A stretch of 64,000 nt of DNA from Ursus arctos (GCF_023065955.2 NW_026623100.1:16345001-16409000); one strand, 5' to 3'; positions 44,250 through 54,782 are shown, counted from the stretch's first letter. Notes: generated by a model not told the origin, from the sequence alone. Translations and numbers: made by a program.

Positions 44250-44437
44250 GGGCGCCTGGGTGGCGCAGTCATTAATTGTCTGCCTTTGGCTCAGGGCGTG
44301 GTCCCAGCGTTCTGGGATCAAGCCCCACATCAGGCTTCTCTGCTGGGAGCCTGCTTCTTCCTCTCCCACTCCCCCTGCTTGTGTTCCCTCTCTCGCTGGC
44401 TGTCTCTGTCAAATTAAGTAAAATCTTTAGAAAAAAA
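44250..44437 (+). mobile_element. Bear-type CAN-SINE, plus, second of three
   Basis: 'gggtggcgcagtcattaat', 'tggtcccagcgttctgg', 'cttctctgctgggagcc'. Bounded by aatcag (44244-44249) and aatcagcctaa (44438-44448). Confidence 0.93.
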
Positions 44438-44448
44438 AATCAGCCTAA

Positions 44449-44648
44449 GGGCACCTGGGTGGCTCAGTCAGTTAAAAGGCTGGCTCTTGTTTTCGACTCA
44501 GGTTGTGATCTCAGGGTCATGAGATCCTGCATGGGGCTCCATGGTCAGCACGGAGTCTGTTGGGGGAATTCTTTCTCCCTCTCTCTCTGCCCTTCCCTCC
44601 ATGCACATGTGCACTCTCTCTTAAATAAATAAATCTTAAAAAAAAAAC
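44449..44648 (+). mobile_element. CAN-SINE, plus, third of three
   Basis: Different subtype ('ggctggctcttgttttcgac'). TSD aatcagcctaa (44438-44448) and aaccagcctaa (44649-44659). Confidence 0.93.
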
Positions 44649-44700
44649 AACCAGCCTAAAATATTCCACATGCCAAAGAGACACTCCCCTATAAGATCAT

Positions 44701-46029
44701 AGGCATGTAATTGTATTTGAGCCTCCAGTCAAAGAACTGAATCATATCAGTTTCAAGAGTCTGAAATATGAGGACAGTCTCTATTCACCACAGCCCTGAG
44801 TTCAGCAGCTCTGGAAAATTGCAACTGATTGTAAGCAGTCTCAAAGCAGAAGCCTCTCTTTGCTCCCTGACCATCTCAGGAGTGTCACCTCTGCCTGTCA
44901 TTTTCTCTCTCTCCTGCCATCCTGTCCAGAATTCCAGGTGGAGTCTCTTCTGGAGCAGCCAGGGCTGCAAACAGGCACGGAATGGTGCTGGACCACAATC
45001 TGCCACGCCTCCTGCCCCAAACAGTAGTCATCTTAGGTCTGTGCGTTTGGAACAGTTAGGGAAGCTCTTCTAGGCACTGATAGCTGCGTTCTAAACAGGC
45101 GAGGCATATTAGGTGTGTCTGGCCTCACGAGACATACGCCCACTCTGAACGGGGAGTGCGTGGGGCTGTCAATCTCACAGGCATTCAGGAACTAGAAAAC
45201 GTGCAGTGGGAAAGCCCCCAGGGGCCTGGACTGGGGAGGTTAGGAGCAAGGCTTTCCCTGCTACCTCCTAGGGAGCCTTCCTTCTGCTCTCCACTCTTTG
45301 CTTCCACATAGTTTCTCTGCTCCTCAATGACCTCACCTGGTATGTGACTTTGACTTACCAGGACTGAGTGGGAACAACACCAAGGAAGAGACACAAGCTG
45401 GGTGATCACCTAGAAACCTCCCTTCTGCCATGGGAACCTCGTGTCCATAGGCAGATTCTCTTTGTCGGACCAGTAATCTGGATCACGGGCAGGTCCTGGG
45501 CCAGCTTTGGGCTGGCAGTCTCCTGTGTGTATTTTGAGGGAACATCACAAAGCTTTTCCACCTCCATGTTCCAGAAATTCTACAAAAGAAATTAGAGTTT
45601 CTTTTGTGTGAAGCCCTCTCAGACAAGGCCTTGGTGCTGGGGAGGAACAGAGATGGACCGTCTCCTGTGCAGCCCTCTCGGAAGCTAGCCCTGAAAAATG
45701 CAATCAAAGGCAGTTTGTGATGAACCACAGAAGAGAGATCTCGCTCTGGAGCCATGTGTGTTGAAGGGAGGAGAGCTGACAAGTGTTTCAACTGATGAGC
45801 ACCATCCGAATGGTGGGCAGTGTAAGAGCTGGGAGCCCTGCCCGGGGAGGTCAGGCTAAGTCAAATTCCCCGAAGAAGTCAGTGATGGGGTAGGCTTGGA
45901 TCTGCCTGCGGAGAAAGGGGCGTGCTGAAGAGGGAATGACCCCAAAGCTGTTCAACACCCAGCTTCAAAACTTTGAGTCTTCCCGGTGTCAAAGCAATTT
46001 TCAATTAGATTTAAAAACGAGATTCGTTC
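44701..46029. other. No feature recognised
   Basis: About 1.3 kb with no repeat family or exon recognised. Frames of up to 102 codons occur on both strands without similarity. Confidence 0.35.
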
Positions 46030-46420
46030 AGATATAAAATGGACATCGGGCTAAAGATTTCATTCAGCTTTCTAATTAATGAGGGAAGAAGTGAGACGGT
46101 AAGGCTGAGTGAAAGAACATTCTGGAGTCAGGGCAGGCAAGGTAGAGAGGGGAAGGTGGTGGGTGGGGCTATAACAAAGGAAGGTGAGGGATTTTGTGCC
46201 GTTGCATTTGTTCTGCAGCTTGACGACAGCAGTGTCAGTATCTCGGTGGTGATAGCTCGCTCTAAGTTTGCAACATGTTACCACTGGGGGAAACTGGGTA
46301 AAGAGTATCGGAATCTCTATTATTTCTTACAGTTGCATGTGAATCTACAGTTATGTCAAAATATGAAGTTGGGTATTTATAGACAATTTAATAAAGAAAT
46401 GTTAGAATAAGATTGCTGCG
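46030..46420 (+). mobile_element. L1M 3' UTR fragment, plus
   Basis: 'ggtgggtggggctataac', 'ctgcagcttgacgacagc', 'gggggaaactgggtaaagag', 'gtgaatctacagttatgtc' are L1 3' UTR landmarks. The 123-codon frame over it (46039-46410) is a chance frame in UTR. Confidence 0.8.
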
Positions 46421-46617
46421 TTATATATAAAAATTGGATAATGTCCCATGAGGCAATAAATGGTAAGCATTGGGATTATCTTTTCTCCCATATGAAAATC
46501 ATATGCATCTCTACTAGACACAAATCTTCAGATGCAACTTCACAGAATATAAGCCCTTAATTAATAGTAATTAGCAAAGCCAAACAATGGTACATTCTGT
46601 TTAAAAATTAATCTTTA

Positions 46618-46731
46618 GGAGTGCCTGGCTGGCTCAGTCAGTACAGCATGCAACATTGATTTTGGGGTTGTGGGTTCAAGCCCCATGTTGGGTGTAGAGA
46701 TTACTTAAAAAATAATATCTTTAAAAAAATA
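46618..46731 (+). mobile_element. Old-type CAN-SINE, plus, base of a three-SINE nest
   Basis: 'gtgcctggctggctcag', 'gggtgtagagattacttaaa'. The 10-bp repeat ttaatcttta at 46608-46617 reappears at 47177-47186, beyond all three SINEs, marking the first insertion of the stack. Confidence 0.88.
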
Positions 46732-47170
46732 ATTCTTTTTTTTTTTTTAAGATTTTATTTATTTGGGGCACCTGGGTGGTTCAGTCGGTTGAGCGTCTGC
46801 TTTCAGCTTAGGTCATGGTCCCAGGGTCCTGGGATAGAACTCTGTGTTGGGCTCCCTGCTCAGTGGGAAACCTGCCTCTCCCTCTCCTCCCTGCTTATGC
46901 TATCTCTCGCTATCTCTTTCACTATCTCTGTTGCTATCTCTCTCTCTCTCTTAAAAAAAAAGATTTTATTTATTTATTCGAGAGAGAGAAAGCATGTGTG
47001 TGTGAGAGAGAGGGAGAGAGAGAGAGAGCACCAGCAGGGGGAGCAGCAGAGGGAGAAGCAGACTCCCTGCTGAGCAGGGAGCTTGATGTGGGGCTCGATC
47101 CCAGGACCCTGGGACCATGACCCAAGCAGAAAGCAGAGGCTCAACCAACTGAGCCACCCAGGTGGCACAA
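46732..47170 (-). mobile_element. CAN-SINE, minus, split by a plus SINE
   Basis: T-rich start at 46732-46764, continuing at 46960-47165 with 'gagagagagaaagcatgtg', 'gagaagcagactccctgctg' and 'caactgagccacccagg'. Confidence 0.92.
46765..46959 (+). mobile_element. CAN-SINE, plus, innermost of the nest
   Basis: 'ggggcacctgggtggttcag' head. Perfect TSD aagattttatttattt at 46749-46764 and 46960-46975, taken from the tail of the minus SINE. Confidence 0.95.
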
Positions 47171-47204
47171 AAACAGTTAATCTTTAAAAGAACATACAAT
47201 CATC

Positions 47205-47645
47205 AGGGAAGAAAAACTTTTACTCTATCCTTTTCGGTTTAGTCACTGGCCGCCTGTCATTAAACTTGCAAGTGACAGATTAGGAAGAAAAAAGCATTTT
47301 TGTTCATGCACAAATGTGGGATTTCATAGCAAAATGCGACTCAAAGAGCCGGTTAGAATTTGGGGCTTTATGCTGTCCTAATAGGGGAAGGGATGAGGAG
47401 AAAGGGCCTTTTTGAAGAAACAAATGACTTTTAGGAAAGGTAAGTGGGCCCTCAGGAGAACAGATAGGAGATAGATGAGAGCTTTGTGGCAATGTGTGTT
47501 TAGGTGATTTCTTAGCCCTGATTGCCAGCTCCTGAAGGAGAGCATTTATGACAGTTGATTTTTAGGGGGAGGCTCTGCTCTTAGGCAGATAAGAGGAGCT
47601 AGAAAACACATACACAAAACTTAAAATGACATATTCTAGATCCCT
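47205..47645 (-). mobile_element. ERV LTR (family A), minus
   Basis: 'gggaagaaaaacttttactc', 'aaacttgcaagtgacagatt', and the end 'cttaaaatgacatattctag' with 'atcccttca'. Confidence 0.7.
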
Positions 47646-48785
47646 TCACAGTCATCTTCTTGGCTTTATGCGGGTTCCAGATATATATTTTAACACCAAG
47701 TACACTTAGATTCCCTGCAATTCCAGTCTTCCAGGAGTGCCCACCTCCCCTCGTGTTGCCTAGTTATTATGGGCGCACCCCTGGCCCCCGAGGTGTCCCA
47801 CACTCTGCTCCCACCTCTAGTCGTCACAGCCCCAGGGTTCTCACCCTGTTACCCTCATCCATCGGTAATCCTCCTCAGCTGAAGTCTGATGGTGTGGCTG
47901 GGTACCGGTAGTCCTTCTCTCTGAACAAAACATTTTTCACTTACTCTCTCAAAAGGAAGGTAGTACCGATCCAGCAAAATCTCATGCATTGCTCAGCTTC
48001 CATTGAGACTATCATTACACAGAAATCATTCCCTCATTCCTCCCCTTCCCTCTCCTTCTCCAGCTGGTTCAGGAGACCGCACTGGGTTCTCCATCCTGTC
48101 CCGCATGACTCTGGGCATCCTCCTCCCTTCTGCCCAGGCTTGCCCACTCACAGCCGGCTCTCCTAAGCATGCACGCCAGCGCCGGTGTGATGCCTTCTGG
48201 GGTAGAGCAGCAAAGACCCAGCCTTGGGATCAAAGACAATCAGTTAGGGAAATTAATGTGTCCAGTAACTGCTGCCTCTATTTGTATTAGAACCAACTTG
48301 CTCAGGAGTGGGGAAGCTGTCCCTGGAGACAGCTTTTCCAGACAAGCATACCGTCTCCATCTTGTTTCTGAGATTAAAGTGACCTCTTTATTAGAAAAGG
48401 GGTAATTCCAGCAGACACTTTTCATCCTCAGCACCACTGATACCCAAAAGGTCTCAGCTGCACCGTATCTGACCCTCTCTGACTGTGGGAAGGGGAGAGG
48501 CACAGTGGGAGGCCCAAGGGCGGGCCTCCTGCTGGGTGAGTCCTGGGCCTCTACCCACGCAGGAACTCAGAAGACACAACCTTCTGCCTAGATTTTGCTC
48601 AGGGCTTGGTAAACAGGATGTGCTCATTAAAGAATGGAGGTTCTCATTAAAGATGGTCTTCCCACTCAGGTCTCTCTGCACCCACCTTTTACGTGGTCCC
48701 CCCAAAAATAAATGACCACTGTCTTTCACAAGTTCTGTTGTTTATAAAATGCACAGGGTAATGGATAAGTTTCTTGATTATGATG
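47646..48785. other. No feature recognised
   Basis: About 1.1 kb. Frames up to 95 codons lack any similarity I can name. Confidence 0.35.
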
Positions 48786-48789
48786 ATGG

Positions 48790-49195
48790 TGTAGGGGAGG
48801 AAAAATTTTCCTTGAATATTCGTAGGGTCTCTGGCTGGATCTAAAAATTTAACTGACAAAGACAAATTAAAAATTTTATTTAATATATATTTTATATGAT
48901 ACGGGAGCCTTCATAAGGAAATGAAGACCCAAAGAAAGAGATCTGAGTATTTGCCTTCTAGGTTTGATGAAGAGTGGGCAGTCATGGAAGAATCTAGTAG
49001 GTCAGAGAGAATGAGCTAAGTGTAGGAAACTGGGGGAAACTTAACAAAGCCTGTGTGTTAGGATTTTTCTTGGCGTCTCTTTGTCTTCAGAGACAGGTAT
49101 GCCCCTTTCCTCCAGTATAAGGAGGGCATTCCTCACATGAGGGTTTTATGACCCATTTCAGGGGAGAAAGGTGCCATTTTTGCAAACTCTTTTAA
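48790..49195 (-). mobile_element. ERV LTR (family A), minus, partial
   Basis: 'gtaggggaggaaaaattttcc', 'ggctggatctaaaaatttaac', 'gggagccttcataaggaaatg' follow the family A 3' half in reverse. Confidence 0.75.
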
Positions 49196-49199
49196 CTTA

Positions 49200-49560
49200 A
49201 AATATTAAGTATGCCATGGTGCTATGTAGAACCCAAGCAGTGGCTTCAGGGGGATATATGTGGGAAACTACCAATTTGAACACTTCAAATATATTTAGTT
49301 TATTGTATGTCATTTATACCTCAACAAAGCTATTAGGTTTTTGTTTTGTTTTTTTAGATTCTATTTGTTTACTTGACAGAGAGAGCGTGTGCACAAGCAG
49401 GGGGAGCAGCAGAGGGAGAGGGAGAAGCAGCCTCCCTGCCGATCAGGGAGCCTGAAGCGGGGCTCCATCCCAGGACCCCACATCATGACCTGAGCTGAAG
49501 GCAGACGCCTAACCATCTGAGCCACCCAAGCGCCCCAACAAAGCTGTTTTTAAAAAGTAA
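49200..49560 (+). mobile_element. L1M 3' end, plus, split by a SINE
   Basis: 'cacttcaaatatatttagtt', 'ttgtatgtcatttatacctc' and 'caacaaagct' (49323-49332), repeated after the SINE at about 49536-49545. Confidence 0.75.
49336..49534 (-). mobile_element. CAN-SINE, minus
   Basis: T-rich start, 'ggagaagcagcctccctgc', head 'catctgagccacccaagcgc'. The L1-derived 'caacaaagct' on both sides is the TSD. Confidence 0.92.
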
Positions 49561-49567
49561 GTACCTG

Positions 49568-49777
49568 TTGGGGCGCCTGGGTGGCACAGCGGTTAAGCGC
49601 CTGCCTTCCGCGCAGGGCGTGATCCCGGCGTTGTGGGATCGAGCCCCACATCAGGCTCCTCTGTTGTGAGCCTGCTTCTTCCTCTCCCACTCCCCCTGCT
49701 TGTGTTCCCTCTCTCGCTGGCTGTCTCTATCTCTGTCAAATAAATAAATAAATAAAAATCTAAAAAAAAAAAAAAAA
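49568..49777 (+). mobile_element. Bear-type CAN-SINE, plus, young
   Basis: 'gggtggcacagcggttaagc', long A tail. Perfect 16-bp TSD aaaaagtaagtacctg at 49552-49567 and 49778-49793. Confidence 0.97.
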
Positions 49778-50129
49778 AAAAAGTAAGTACCTGAATGTTT
49801 TTCTGCATTCATTAGCCACCTTTCAGGGAACCAACAACCTGGACGCTGCCCATTTAAATACTGTCCTACACCCCATCCCATTGTAGTTTTCCTGCTCTTC
49901 TCTAGTAAATACTTCCACTTTTACAGGCATAGTAGATGGTATAAACTTTATGTATATAGTACAAATTTTACTCGACATAATAAAATTTGCCAATCTTACT
50001 GAGAAAGTATAATTTACAAAAAGTTAAAAACAATCTCATGCAAATAAAAAAATGAGCAAATGTCAAATATTTATTTAACTCATGGGCAACCAGCAAGATG
50101 GTAAGGCTAGTTCAAAGAGAATTGGAGAG

Positions 50130-50330
50130 GGGCGGCTCAGGTGGTTGAGCGTCTGCCTTCGGCTCAGGTCATAACCCCGGGGTCCTGGGATGGAGCCCTA
50201 CTTCGGGCTCCCTACTCAGTGGGGAGTCTGCTTTTCTCTCTCCCTCTGCCCCCCCCCCATGCTCTCGCTCTCTCTTGCTCTGCAATCTCTCTCAAATAAA
50301 TAAATAAAATCTTTAAAAAAACAAAAAGAA
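50130..50330 (+). mobile_element. CAN-SINE, plus, head shortened
   Basis: The head lacks 'cctgggt' ('gggcggctcaggtggttgag'). Perfect 17-bp TSD caaagagaattggagag at 50113-50129 and 50331-50347. Confidence 0.96.
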
Positions 50331-50434
50331 CAAAGAGAATTGGAGAGAGTGAAGTCTTTAGAACGGTGAAGAGAAAGAATGTTTGCAAAAGTTTGCTAAT
50401 TTAGATACAAAATTGATTAATATCCTACATTCAG

Positions 50435-50648
50435 GGGTACCTGGGTGGCTCAGTTGGTTAAGCGTCTGCCTTTGGCTTGGGTCATGATCCCAGGGTTTTG
50501 GGATCGAGCCCCACATCCATCTCTCTGCTCAGTGGAGAGTCTGCTTCTCCCTGTCCCTCTGCTGTTTCCCCTGCTTGTGCTCGGTCTCTCTGTCTGTCAA
50601 ATAAATAAATAAAATCTTTAAAGTAATAATAATAAAATAATAATAATT
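50435..50648 (+). mobile_element. CAN-SINE, plus
   Basis: Perfect 12-bp TSD tcctacattcag at 50423-50434 and 50649-50660. The tail ends in AATAAT repeats. Confidence 0.95.
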
Positions 50649-50767
50649 TCCTACATTCAGCTAGCATGATTCAAAAAGGAAAGATAATAATGATCCCCTT
50701 TCCTTAGTTCCAAATTTTGGAACATTTTTCTTAACATGCCTAAAGGTTTTGTTTTTTTCTCTCTCTC

Positions 50768-50970
50768 TTTTTTTTTTTTTTTTTTTTTACTTAAAAGATT
50801 TTATTTATTTGAGAGAGAGTGTGGGCACGTATGGAAGGGGTGCAGAGAGAGAGGGAGAATCAGACTCCTCACTGATTGGGGAGCCGATACAGGACTTGAT
50901 CCCAGGACCCCAAGATCATGACCTGAGCCGAAAGCAGACACTTAACCAACTGACCCACCCAGGCATTCTG
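50768..50970 (-). mobile_element. CAN-SINE, minus
   Basis: Long T run (tail), 'cagactcctcactgattggg', head 'ccaactgacccacccagg'. Confidence 0.9.
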
Positions 50971-51097
50971 TTTGTTTCTTTTTTATTGTTATTTTGTTTT
51001 ATTTTAGAATTTTACTGACCTACCCCAAAACTTTGGAACTGCTGGCTCTGGGAAATCCTTTGGGCTTCTTCGTTTGTTTGTTTTTTGGGTGTTTCTT

Positions 51098-51540
51098 TTT
51101 TTTTTTTTTAACACAACTGCTAATTTAAGAAAAATTTAAGTGTTTACAGAGGCATTTTCCACTCATTCAATACAAAAATAGCTTTACTGTATCCCTTGGA
51201 AACAATGTTAAGTTCTTACAACTTTGATAACCTACTTTTTGGGATAGAGAGAGATGAATGAGAAAATGAGGCTGTTTCTAGCAGCTGAGTCTTTTCAAGA
51301 AGCAGCTTTCTAATATCTTCATCTTGAATTGTGATTTCTGGCTTAAGTTTGTCCTGCTCAGGCAGCTCACACTGGCTTGGACCCCAGTTTAAGGGATTTA
51401 ATGGCAAAATCCTACAGGAATAGGACCCCAGAGGCTGGTGATGGGATAAGACGTGGGGACCAAGCAGAGAGAGGGTCCAGAAAGGAAGGTGGGGTTTAGG
51501 CCACTGTAATTCTGCACAGGCCCAGGCCCACAATCCAGGA
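51098..51540 (-). pseudogene. Possible A-tailed retrocopy, parent unknown
   Basis: Read on the minus strand, a 105-codon open frame (51533-51216) with a charged, protein-like end (EQDKLKPEITIQDEDIRKLL) is followed by about 100 bp of UTR-like sequence and a run of about 13 A (plus-strand T run ending near 51110). This is the layout of a processed retrocopy. No canonical AATAAA was seen before the tail, no target duplication was found, and the first part of the frame does not look coding. Parent gene not recognised. Confidence 0.3.
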
Positions 51541-51937
51541 CTGCTCAGGTGAGATCATTAAGAGGGCAGGAGACAATTTTACTGAACCAGAAGCATGGAG
51601 CTTTCAAAGCAGCCAGTTGGGCTTAGAGAATTTAAGAGGAAAGCATTTCATTTAAGGACATAGTGCTTCCTAAATAACTGAGGGCAGGGCAAAAAAAATC
51701 ATAGCAGCCCCTTTTCTGCCTCCAAGTCATTATGGCCCAAGTGGGTAGTGTGCTAATGGCATAGTCTACTGGGTTGATATTTTAACCCTCCTGGGTGGTG
51801 CATCTGCAGGTACCTGGGGCCTTCTGAAGATGATGCTTCTGGCCGTAAGAGTAGCTTGTGATGCACTTTCAGACACTATATCAGGCCAGTGGTACTGGTA
51901 TTACTGGGTAGGACTGTGGTGGCCTCTTGCTATTCCT
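51541..51937. other. No feature recognised
   Basis: No repeat family or coding exon identified. Confidence 0.35.
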
Positions 51938-52013
51938 CTGCTGTCCAATATGGTAGCAGTTCCCCGTTGGTGGCTGCTGAGCCCTTGAAATGTGGCTAGT
52001 GCAAGTTGAGTTG
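51938..52013 (+). mobile_element. MER3-like hAT fragment
   Basis: 'ctgctgtccaatatggtagc' terminal sequence and 'gcccttgaaatgtggctag'. It ends where the CD19 retrocopy's A tail begins, so the retrocopy probably landed in this element. Confidence 0.6.
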
Positions 52014-52045
52014 TTTTTTTTTTGGGAGGGGGAGAAGTTATTGAG

Positions 52046-52051
52046 TTTATT
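52046..52051 (-). terminator. Poly(A) signal of the CD19 retrocopy
   Basis: AATAAA on the minus strand, 22 bp before the A tail: the spacing expected from a polyadenylated mRNA. Confidence 0.85.
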
Positions 52052-52086
52052 GGGGGAGCACAAGGGGAACTGAAGTTTCATTGGTA

Positions 52087-52115
52087 CACACACACACACA
52101 CACAAACACACACAT
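52087..52115. repeat. (CA)n run in the retrocopy 3' UTR
   Basis: ACACAC units with one AAAC interruption, lying between the stop codon and the poly(A) signal of the CD19 copy. Confidence 0.9.
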
Positions 52116-52739
52116 CCAAGGCAACGCTGCTCCAGAGGTTGACAGTGTCTGCTTAGGGTCTCAGATTTCAGAATCAGGTATGGACCTCCAGGGTCTAAGG
52201 AAGCCCGGGCTGAAGGGAATCACCTAGTGTTCCAGGTGCCTGTGCAGCCCCCTCTTCCTCATGTGGTTCTGGCCCATTGGGATTATCCATGTTCTCATAT
52301 GAATCTGCATCTTCCTCATGATTGGGACCAGGCTGGGCCTGAATGGAGCAGAGCTGGGGGGCTGCATACAGGATCCCTCTCATAGGACTGGGAGCCAAGA
52401 AATGTTGTCTCCCTGCTGGGGTCCCAAGCTGACCCATGGGAGCTCAGGAAGTTTACTGTCCTGGTAACTGGCTGGAACAGCTCTTCGTCCTCATTCTCAT
52501 AAGACTCAGGTGCACTGGAGAAGGAGTCTTTATCCTCAGGACCCAAGATCCCATCCTCGGGGTTCTCATAGCTGCTACCATCCTGGGAGAGTTGGTCTTG
52601 CCCACGGTTGAAGTCATTCTTATAGAACTTAGAGTCCTCCTCACCGTCCAGCTCCTCATAGGCCTCCCCTTCCTCTTCTTCTTGGCCTGCCTGCAACTCT
52701 AGACCCTTATCAGTCTGGAGATGGCAACAAAGAAATTGA

Positions 52740-53078
52740 CATAATAAATTTTGCTAATTAACCCTTATGTTCCATTAGTTCCCCCATATATTTACCTTCC
52801 CCAAATTTGCCACCCTTAGAAGCTCAAAATCCTTTGTCTTGCCACTTTACTACAAATTTTTTGTTCTTTTGTTAAGGTGCTGAATAAGTCCAAGTTCTAA
52901 CCACCCCTTTGAGTTACTCATCACTGAGGTTTCTCCCACATGATGTGCATCTCATGTGTTAATAAACTGCTTATTTTTCTCTTGTTAATCTATCTTTTGT
53001 CAGTCTCATTTACAAGGCTGCGGCCAATGAATCTGAGATGAGAAGAGGAAGGAAAGAGAATTTTTCTTCTCTGACATC
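52740..53078 (+). mobile_element. ERV LTR (family A) 3' half, plus
   Basis: 'gtgttaataaactgcttat' (poly(A) signal), 'ctcttgttaatctatctttt', 'gtcagtctcatttacaagg' and a 3' end 'gagaatttttcttctctgaca'. The CD19 retrocopy abuts its left side. Confidence 0.75.
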
Positions 53079-53399
53079 ACTGACTTCTCACGGGACTAGG
53101 GCAAGTCCCTTCAGTTCCCTGGGTCCCACCTTCCCCACTTTCTGAATGACAGAGCCTGAGTGAGGTCCACATGAATTCTCCTCCAGCGTAAGCGCTCTGT
53201 TTGCCTGAAGATATAAGGAGAGAAACGGGCTTATATTATTATATTGTTTTTATTTGGTGACCCGTATCCTTCATTTAGAAGCACAACGACAGCAGGAGCA
53301 CCAAGCCTGACCCTCTAACCGCGGGCCAGAATTGTGACTTTCAGACGCTGTGTTTCATCCAGAAAAAGTTGGTCCTGCCATACTGTCGCCCAGTTCATT

Positions 53400-53835
53400 C
53401 CTTCTCTCTCTATCAACATTAGTTCTATCAACTTATATTGAGTGCCTGATATGTGCCAGGCACTGCGATACAAAGATGAGGACATTGTCATCTGCTTGTA
53501 TACTCATCCATTCATGGGACATGACCCATCCACCAGCAGACGACTGTAATGCAAGGTGGATAATGTGGTGAGAGATCTGTTCCTGGGAATGGGGCAGCAG
53601 AAACAAAGCATAGGCTAAGTTAAGGATCAGGGAAGGTCTTCTGCAGGAGGGACTGCCTGTGTCTTGTGGGGCAGGTGGGAGTCAGCCAGCTGAAGAGAAA
53701 TGGGAGTTAGAAGACATTCCAGGTGGTGGGAACAGCTTGAGCAAATACACAGAAGCCAGGCACAGCTGGATATGGGACAGAATTATAAGCTGTTCAGTCA
53801 TTGGAGCTTAAAATTCAGTGGTGGGAGAGGAGGCT
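53400..53835 (-). mobile_element. L2-like element, minus
   Basis: 'tattgagtgcctgatatgtg', 'ccaggcactgcgatacaaag', then 'cattccaggtggtgggaac' and 'gagcaaatacacagaagcc': reversed L2 3' sequence. Confidence 0.6.
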
Positions 53836-54291
53836 GTAGAGGTGGACAGGAGGCTCTACCCCATGGCAGACTAAGAATTCTTCGGGCATCCAGCTTCACT
53901 TCCTGGTTCATTTTCCCAGCTTCCTCCCTTTCTTCTTCCTGGTTCAGTAAAGGTGCTAATTCCTGTTTGCAGCCTCTTTCACACCCTAGCTTCTGTTCTC
54001 TGTCAGAACCTATCTCTACCCCTGCAGATCATCATCTGTGATTCACCTGTGGATTCCTGAATGCTGGGAGCTTCCACAAGTGAGCCAGGAAATTAGTTCT
54101 AAGTGACTGGGAATAGTCTTATGTGCTGGGATTTGGGATTGGAAGTATCTATTCTGTTCTGGTGGTTTTATCCATCATTGCTTCCTCTGGATCTGTAAAT
54201 TATGCCAGCAAACCCTGGCTGCTCTGCAGGAAATGTTCCAAATAATTATTATTTCTGCAGGAATTACCTTTTAAATATATATGTGCCTTTT
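53836..54291. other. No feature recognised
   Basis: No exon or repeat family identified. Confidence 0.35.
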
Positions 54292-54308
54292 AAAAAGATT
54301 GGTTATTG

Positions 54309-54515
54309 GAGTGCCTGGATGGCTCAGTCGGTTAAGCATCCGACTCTTGGTTTCATCTCATGTCATGATCTCTGGGCCATGAGATTGAGCCCTGCGTTGG
54401 GCTCTGTGCTGGGTGTGGAGCCTGCTTAGAATTCTCTCTCTTCCTTTCCCTCTGCCCTTCTCCCCACCCATGCATTCTCTCTCTCTCAAAAAAAAAAAAA
54501 TTGAAATAAAAAAAT
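54309..54515 (+). mobile_element. CAN-SINE, plus
   Basis: 'agtgcctggatggctcag', 'gactcttggtttcatctcatg'. Perfect 17-bp TSD aaaaagattggttattg at 54292-54308 and 54516-54532. Confidence 0.97.
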
Positions 54516-54621
54516 AAAAAGATTGGTTATTGTGCAAAAATTTTTGACCGCCTTTTGCAGCCAGTTTTCTCCCCCAGCAGGACATTTGTATAATTTTAGA
54601 TAGAAGTAGAAAGGAAATTAT

Positions 54622-54782
54622 TTAGTTAGTTAGTTTGTTTGTTTATTTATTTATTTATTTTTAAGTAGGCTCCATGCCCAGCGTGGAACCTAATGAGGGG
54701 CTTGAACTCACAACTCTGAGATCAAGATCTGAGCTGAGATCAAGAGTCAGTTGCTTAACGGACTAAGCCAGCCAGGTGCCCC
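54622..54782 (-). mobile_element. Old-type CAN-SINE, minus
   Basis: TTAG/TTTG/TTTA tail, 'agtaggctccatgcccagc', head 'ggactaagccagccaggtg'. Perfect 14-bp TSD agaaaggaaattat at 54608-54621 and 54783-54796. Confidence 0.95.

Larger units (their letters stand above)
43372..44700 (-). mobile_element. ERV LTR (family A), minus, carrying four SINEs
   Basis: Starts 'ggggaataaaattttcctttac', has 'gaattaaaccgacatgagacag', then between and after the SINEs 'aaaataatcagcctaaaat' and 'attccacatgccaaagagac'. Confidence 0.8.
52014..52715 (-). pseudogene. CD19P: CD19 processed pseudogene, 5'-truncated
   Basis: CD19 is the B-cell surface signalling co-receptor; its cytoplasmic tail recruits PI3K and Src-family kinases through tyrosine motifs. 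This copy encodes only the end of that tail, without introns: an acidic stretch ([20 protein letters not shown]), then [50 protein letters not shown], and in a second frame GILYAAPQL and [11 protein letters not shown] small deletion near 52380 (minus-strand sequence after SQSYE) shifts the frame and removes one YxxM-type site. The second frame stops at 52195. About 180 bp of 3' sequence follows, with AATAAA (52051-52046) and a 10-A tail (52023-52014). The 5' part (signal peptide, Ig domains, membrane helix) is absent. No clear target duplication was found. The symbol is descriptive only. Confidence 0.93.

Noticed and set aside
44071..44648. Regularly spaced repeats considered as an array (CRISPR-like or satellite)
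   Set aside because: They are three SINEs of different subtypes with individual A tails and target duplications.
46039..46410. 123-codon plus frame
   Set aside because: It lies entirely in an L1 3' UTR fragment.
52436..52702. 88-codon plus-strand frame antisense to the CD19 copy
   Set aside because: It is a shadow of the CD19 coding strand.
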